Assembly: GCF_045679555.1 (NCBI RefSeq)
Contig: NC_092099.1
Coordinates: forward strand, 12,086,576-12,150,575
Direction: 5' to 3'
Source of the DNA: Salvelinus alpinus
Taxonomy: Eukaryota; Chordata; Actinopteri; Salmoniformes; Salmonidae
DNA length: 64,000 nt
Shown here: piece by piece, positions 58,505 to 64,000 of the stretch
How positions within the stretch are numbered: the stretch's first letter is position 1
How the letters are laid out: each line of letters starts with the position of its first letter
The notes under the pieces: model-generated
Databases searched by the model: none
What the model saw: the letters and a program-made list of their open reading frames with translations, nothing else
What the model was told of the DNA's origin: nothing
Position numbers and translations under genes: made by a program

Positions 58505-61145
58505 ATCATATCAAATCAAATCACATTTCATTCGTCACATGCGCCGAATACAACAGGTGTAGACCTTACTGTGAAATGCTTACTTACAAGCCCTTAACCA
58601 ACAATGCAGTTTTAAGAAAATACCAACAAAAAAAAGGTAAGAGATAAGAATAACAAATAATTAAAAAGCAGCAGTAAATAGCAAGAGCGGGGCTATATAC
58701 AGGGGATACCAGTACAGAGTCAATGTGCGGGGGCACCAGTGTCGAGGTAATTGAGGTAATATGTACGTATAGGCAGAGTTATGTGTGACTATGCATAGAT
58801 AATAACAGAGAGTAGCAACAGAGTAAAAAAAAGGGGGGGGGGGGGGCAATGCAAATAGTTGCATTGCCGGGTTGCCATTTGATTAGATGTTCAGGAGTCT
58901 TATGGCTTGGGAGTAGAAGCTGTTTAGAAAGTTCTTGGACCTAGACATGGCGCTCCAGTACCACTTGCCGTGCGGTAGCAGAGAGAACAGTCTATGACTA
59001 GGGTGGCTGGAGTCTTTGACAATTTTTAGGGCCTTCTTCTTACACCGCCTGGTATAGAGGTCCTGGATGGCAGGAAGCTTGGCCCCAGTGATGTACTGGG
59101 CCGTATGCACTACCCTCTGTAGTGCCTTGCGGTTGGAGGCCAAGCAGTTACCATACCAGGCAGTGATGCAACACGTCAGGATGCTCTCAATGGTGCAGAT
59201 GTAAAACCTTTTGAGGATCTGAGGACCCATGCCAAATCGTCTCCTGAGGGTGAATAGGTCTTGTCGTGCCCTCTTCACGACTCTCTTGGTGTGGTTGTAC
59301 CATGTTAGTTTGTTGGTGATGTGGACGCCAAGGAACTTGAAACTCTCAACCTGCTCCACCACAGGTGATGAGAATGGGCGCGTGCTCAGTCCTTCTTTTC
59401 CTGTAGTAATCTCCTTTGTCTGATCACGTTGAGGGAGAGGTTGTTGTCCTTGCACCATACGGTCAGGTCTCTGACCTCCTCTCTATAGGCTGTCTCGTTG
59501 TTGTTGGTGATCAGGCCTACCACAGTTGTGTCATCAGCAAACTTAATGATGGTGTTGGAGTCGTTCCTGGCCGTGCAGTCATGAGTGAACAGGGAGTAGA
59601 GGAGGGGACTGAGGACGGACCCCTGAGCGGCCCCCGTGTTGAGGATCAGCGTGGCGGATGTGTTGTTTCCTACCCTTACCACCTGGGGGCGGCCCGTCAG
59701 GAAGTCCACGATCCAGTTGCAGAGGGAGGTGTTTAGTCCCAGGGTCCTTAGTTTATTGATGAGATTTGAGGGCACTATGGTGTTGAACGCTGAGTTGTAG
59801 TCAATGAATAGCATTCTCACATAAGTGTTCCTTTTGTCCAGGTGTGAAGGGCAGTGTGGAGTGCAATATAGATTGCATCATCTTTGGATCTGTTGGTGCG
59901 GTATGCAAATTGGAGTGGGTTTAGGGTTTCTGGGATAATGGTGTTGATGTGAGCCATGACCAGCCTTTCAAAGCATTTCATGGCTACAGACGTGAGTGCT
60001 ACGGGTCGGTAGTCATTTAGGCAGGTTGCCTTAGTGTTCTTGGGCACAGGAACTATGGTGGTCTGCTTGAAACATGTTGGTATTAAAGACTCAGACAGGG
60101 AGAGGTTGAAAATGTCAGTGAAGACACTTGCCAGTTGGTCAGCGCATGCTCGGAGTACACGTCCTTGGTAATCCGTCTGGCCCTGCGGCCTTGTGAACGT
60201 TGACCTGTTTAAAGGTCTTACTCACATCGGCTGCGGAGAGCGTGATCACACAGTCATCCGGAACAGCTGATGCTCTCATGCATGTTTCAGTGTTATTTGC
60301 CTCGAAGCGAGCATAGAATTTATTTAGCTTGTCTGGTAGGCTCGTGTCACTGGGCAGCTCTTGGCTGTGCCTCCCTTTGTAGTCTGTAATGGTTTGCAAG
60401 CCCTGCCACATCCGATGAGTGTCGGAGCGGGTGTAGTACCATTCCAGCTTAGTCCTGTATTGATGCTTTGCCTTTTTGATGGTTCGTCCGAGGGCATAGC
60501 GGAATTTCTTATGAGCTTCCGGGCTAGAGTCCCGCTCCTTGAAAGCGGCAGCTCTAGCCTTTAGCCCAGTGCGGATGTTGCCTGTAATCCATGGCTTCTG
60601 GTTTGGGTATGTACGTACAGTCACTGTGGGGACGATGTCCTCGATGCACTTATTGATAAAGCCAGTAAAGCCATGTGGTGTACTCCTCAATGCCATCGGA
60701 GGAATCCCGGAACATACTCCAGTCTGTGATAGCAAAACAGTCCTGTAGTTTAGCATCTGCTTCATCTGACCACTTTTTTATAGACCGAGTCAATGGTGCT
60801 TCCTGCTTTAAGTTTTGCTTGTAAGCAGGAATCAGGAGGATAGAATTATGGTCAGATTTGCCAAATGGAGGGCGAGGGAGAGCTTTGTACGCGTCTTTGT
60901 GTGTGGAGTGAAGGTGGTGTAGAATTTTTTGCCCTCTGGTTTAACATGCTGATAGAAATTAGGTAAAACTTATTTAAGTTTCCCTGCATTAAAGTCCCCG
61001 GCCACTAGGAGCGCCGCCTCTGGATGAGCGTTTTCCTGTTTGCTTATGGCGGTATATACAGCTCATTTAGTGCAGTTTTAGTGCCAGCATCGGTCTGTGG
61101 TGGTATGTATACAGCTACGACAACAGGCACGCTGTTATTGGTGGT
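58505..61145 (-). mobile_element. 5'-truncated L2-type LINE
   Basis: 2.6 kb on the minus strand. The 3' end (58505) is the AATCAAATCA-type tail; the 5' end stops near 61145 within the endonuclease region. Encodes the end of an apurinic endonuclease-like domain, reverse transcriptase and C-terminal domain. A 15-base G run at about 58831-58845 lies in the 3' UTR. Truncation at the 5' end is typical of target-primed insertion. A small copy of the same 3' end is at 14278-14515. Confidence 0.88.
58883..61140 (-). pseudogene. LINE polymerase remnant (APE end, RT)
   Basis: From 61140 down: V-V-V-A-V-Y-I-P-P and H-P-E-A-A-L-L-V-A-G-D-F-N of the endonuclease. 60139-60765 reads K-P-W-I-T, F-K-E-R-D, W-Q-G-L-Q-T-I-T-D-Y-K and A-A-G-P-D-G. 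59817-60047 reads N-D-Y-R-P-V-A-L-T and L-Q-F-A-Y-R. 59386-59820 has motif A (F-I-D-Y-N-S-A-F-N), motif B ([10 protein letters not shown]) and motif C (F-A-D-D-T). 58883-59458 has F-L-G-V and the C-terminal domain ending at 58883. At least three frame changes and early stops make it inactive. Confidence 0.88.
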
Positions 61146-63773
61146 AAAATGAAACAAGAATTACTGAGGGTTTAAGCAAAATACCAGTGTAGAAGAAGTG
61201 TGCTTTTGCATGTGTACACCAATACTAGACCTTTGAGCTTACAGTATATGCCTGTTGGTCAACATGTCGTGTGACTATGCTTTGGAAGATTATTGCAGTG
61301 TGACAAGTACATGATACAAATGACTACAAGATTCCCTGCACTTAGCCTCAATTGGCTTCTCAACCTCAAGTCCCTATTATTACTGTGGACCCCAGTCATT
61401 GAAGCATATTTCCATATGCCGAGAGCACTCAGAAGCTCAGAGCGATAGGGCAGACATAATGCCCAGAAACCCTGATCGTACTCAATGTTAATAACTCTGG
61501 CTGTGACTTGACTGTGACTGTTAAAAACTGTTATCAGTGCATTATTGCATGGACCTTGGAAACTGTGGCAGAAACAAAGATGATCACAGCTTCAATTAAG
61601 ATCAGCAATACCTAGTGTACCATGATCTTTCGTCTCTTTGAATGCTTATGCTTCTGATTCATTTATTGCTGCCAGGGCATTATTACGCTAGCAACTAGTA
61701 TATGTGGTATTTATATCAGGGCAACCACTCAGCTTTTAATGGACTTCAACAGACCTTCAAGAACACGAGTGCCTCCAGCTTTGTAACAGCTTGGATACTT
61801 AGTTAAAAGGAATAGGAAGATGTGGCTCAGTTCAATGTTCTGGACTGGCAGATGATAAGCTGTGCATCTCATCTCTGTTAGAATTTATTTCTATTGATTG
61901 ATGAATTGTGGGACGGCAGTGCAAAATACTGCTTTCAGCAGCCATGTTTTCCTAGACATTCCAAAGAACAAAAGGTTTGCATGGAGCTCCGCGCAGGGTG
62001 AATTGATACAATGCAAGTATTCAGATCATGTAATAGTAATTACGATAGCATCTGCCGAATAACAGTGACGAGAGGGTTATCACTGAAGATGAACCTGTAA
62101 CTTTATGTAAAACAAATTAATGTTGTTGCTCATTAATTCAATCCTCATCATTTGACTAATTGTATTAATTTGTTTATGGGGATACGGGTGGAGTGTTTGT
62201 TAAGCATTCATTTAATTCAACGTCTCCAGTAACAAAAAAAAGTGTGTATCTTGTTTAATCTATGGAAACAAACCTTATGAACTTTGAACTTTCCTTCACA
62301 GACCTTGACGGGCAATATGGCTGATCACACTGACCTTACTAAAAGAGTATCCCACAAAGCTCTCTTATTTTAACTCTATCTTATCTTTGTTATCGTATCT
62401 TCTTTTCTTAAAAGCAACTTTTGAAGGAAAAAATAAATAATGCATGAAATCTGCTTTGGTCAGGCAAAAATTCTTCAGGCAGCACTATGATGACCTAATT
62501 AACCACTTGTCATAGGCACATTAACATTTTGAGACCAAACATGTTATATAACAGGCTTTGAATTGGAAGTCCCATACATGGTGATGAATATTTGTTTCTC
62601 AAAAATATATGCGTTGTCAGGAAAGCCCATTGGACCCATTGCACCCTTATCTTTGCTAAGCCTCCTGTGGTCCGTCACTTAAGTAATTTGATTATCTTAA
62701 TCTGCTCTTTTGTAGTTCCTAACCAAGGTTACGATGTGGACTAAATTGCCAAGTAGCTAAAGACCCCGGGTGGCTTAGATAAAAGACATCTACTTATTTA
62801 GGAAATTGTTTTTAAAGTGTCTTAACATGATGCAGTGCCTCTGAAATAGCAATTGTTTCCCTGTCAATGCAATACAAAATGAAAACAGTATTTTAGGAAT
62901 AAAGATGTCGAGGCATTTGTTTATGTTGTACTCCGCCAAAGAATCTCACTCGTGTGCACTGTACTGTATGCATTTTATATTAGATAAATGCTTGTAGTTT
63001 CTTATTTTCATGCTCCCGGTATTGTTGCTCATACATTGATGAGAACAAGGAGCTGGATTGCTACCTGTTGCAGAATGTGCATAAAAGTGGCACCTTTAGT
63101 AGTTGACTATTTTGAGCACTGACATAGTGAATGTTTTACCAATAACAGAGGTAAAACATTGTGTGCTTTTTCATTTTGTTACAGTTGCTTGGGAGAGAAA
63201 ATGGTTGAGTTATTTTCTCATCAGACAAATCTATACAGGATAAGATCTCTGAAAGCAAACAGTGTTTACATTGTAGTGCTTTTCATCTTAAAAGTAATTG
63301 CTGTATGGACTCCTTCACTCACTCAGCTATCCTCTGCGTCTTTCTCAAATTACTGAGGAACTTGCTCATTAGTGTTGTATGGAATCTGAAAATCAATTAA
63401 GTGTTTTTTGAGGCAACTTTCTGTGTTCTATGTACTTATTCATCATGCCAGTTTGTGAGTGATATTGTTTGTTGAATGAAAATAATCTTTGAGGAACACT
63501 TCACTCTTGTGACTGAGCTGAGGGCACTGCGTCAGCCATGTAATTGAACCAGGGTTGCTCTTTGATTCTGAAGTGTTTGTTTATATATTTGACTAGCATA
63601 GCATTAATCTCCATAGCATTAGCCTTGTCTGCCTTGTCCACAGATAATTGTGTATAATTCCCTGCATAGAGTCAAAGTCGTCAAGTAAATTTCCTGAACT
63701 AAAGACATGGAGACAATCAAGCCAATCATACATGATCTTTATTTGTTTTCGTTGTTTTGTCTGTGTTCGACAG

Positions 63774-64000
63774 GGATGACTTGCCAAGCGAGGACTTCTT
63801 ACACTGAGGACGAGGTTCTATGGGGACATCGTTTCTTCCCAGTCATCTCTCTGGAGGAGGGGTTCTTCAAGGTGGACTACTCCCAGTTCCACGCCACGTT
63901 TGAGGTCAACACTCCCCCGTACAGCGTGAAGGAGCAGGAGGAAAACCTGCTCATATCCTCTCCTCTCATGGCCCCATCCCTGTGCAACAGCGGCGAGGGG
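63774..64000 (+). CDS. kcnj3: KCNJ3 exon 3 (partial, runs off the window)
   Basis: After the acceptor at 63772-63773 it completes a Gly codon and reads [21 protein letters not shown], then [12 protein letters not shown] and [10 protein letters not shown]: residues 299-374. These form the last beta strands of the cytoplasmic domain. The GIRK1-specific distal tail would follow beyond 64000 (human total is about 501 residues). Just before the edge the sequence (L-C-N-S-G-E-G) begins to depart from mammals, as expected for the variable tail. Confidence 0.96.

Larger units (their letters stand above)
42475..63773 (+). other. kcnj3: kcnj3 intron 2 (21.3 kb, transposon-rich)
   Basis: Phase-1 intron: exon 2 ends in G and exon 3 begins GG, together making the Gly codon before M-T-C-Q-A-R. 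The acceptor is TTCGACAG at 63766-63773. The stretches 42475-45438, 45484-46499, 47310-48659, 49233-50799, 51633-53030, 57615-58324 and 61146-63773 have no feature I can support beyond short A/T runs. Confidence 0.9.

Overview
The window is vertebrate nuclear DNA, almost certainly from a salmonid fish (trout, salmon or char). The evidence is the mix of repeats: several Tc1-like transposons of the types that fill salmonid genomes, tRNA-derived SINEs of HpaI style, an L2-type LINE tail, and palindromic MITEs built on the 'gggaatagggtgccatttggga' core. The two host genes are GALNT13 (last coding exon at 805-945) and KCNJ3/GIRK1 (exons at 40880-41557, 42258-42474 and 63774-beyond the end). Both are on the + strand, in the same order and orientation as on human chromosome 2q24. 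No bacterial-type operon, CRISPR array or intact RNA gene is present. Species and paralogue (kcnj3a or kcnj3b) cannot be fixed from this window alone.

Layout. 1-945: end of GALNT13. 946-12.5 kb: flank or possible long 3' UTR, holding a deleted Tc1 and a three-level nest (a Tc1 inside a hAT transposon inside an older palindromic element). 12.5-22.5 kb: a retroelement cluster with a SINE, a solo LTR, a LINE tail and a 6.7-kb endogenous retrovirus. The provirus has a tRNA-Tyr-type primer site, lacks gag and most of pol, has a broken env that carries a TTAA-flanked MITE, and itself sits inside a solo LTR of another family. 22.5-40 kb: two minisatellites, SINEs, another Tc1, two unnamed terminal-inverted-repeat elements, a tiny LTR-like retroelement whose repeats carry a tRNA-like Pol III promoter, and a Tc1 carrying two unrelated solo LTRs.

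40-64 kb: KCNJ3. Exon 1 encodes the cytoplasmic N terminus, both membrane helices, the pore and the start of the C-terminal domain. Intron 1 is 0.7 kb. Intron 2 is 21.3 kb and contains MITEs, SINEs, a probable DIRS-like remnant, a second three-level nest (a Penelope-like element with long inverted repeats inside Tc1-B inside Tc1-A), and a 2.6-kb 5'-truncated L2-like LINE. Exon 3 runs off the window.

Two ordinary host genes thus frame a dense record of transposition. Because many insertions keep exact target-site duplications (5 bp for LTR elements, TA for Tc1, TTAA for the MITE, 16 bp for the Penelope-like element), the order of events can be read directly. All mobile-element proteins here appear broken or truncated. 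Only the two channel/enzyme genes look under selection.
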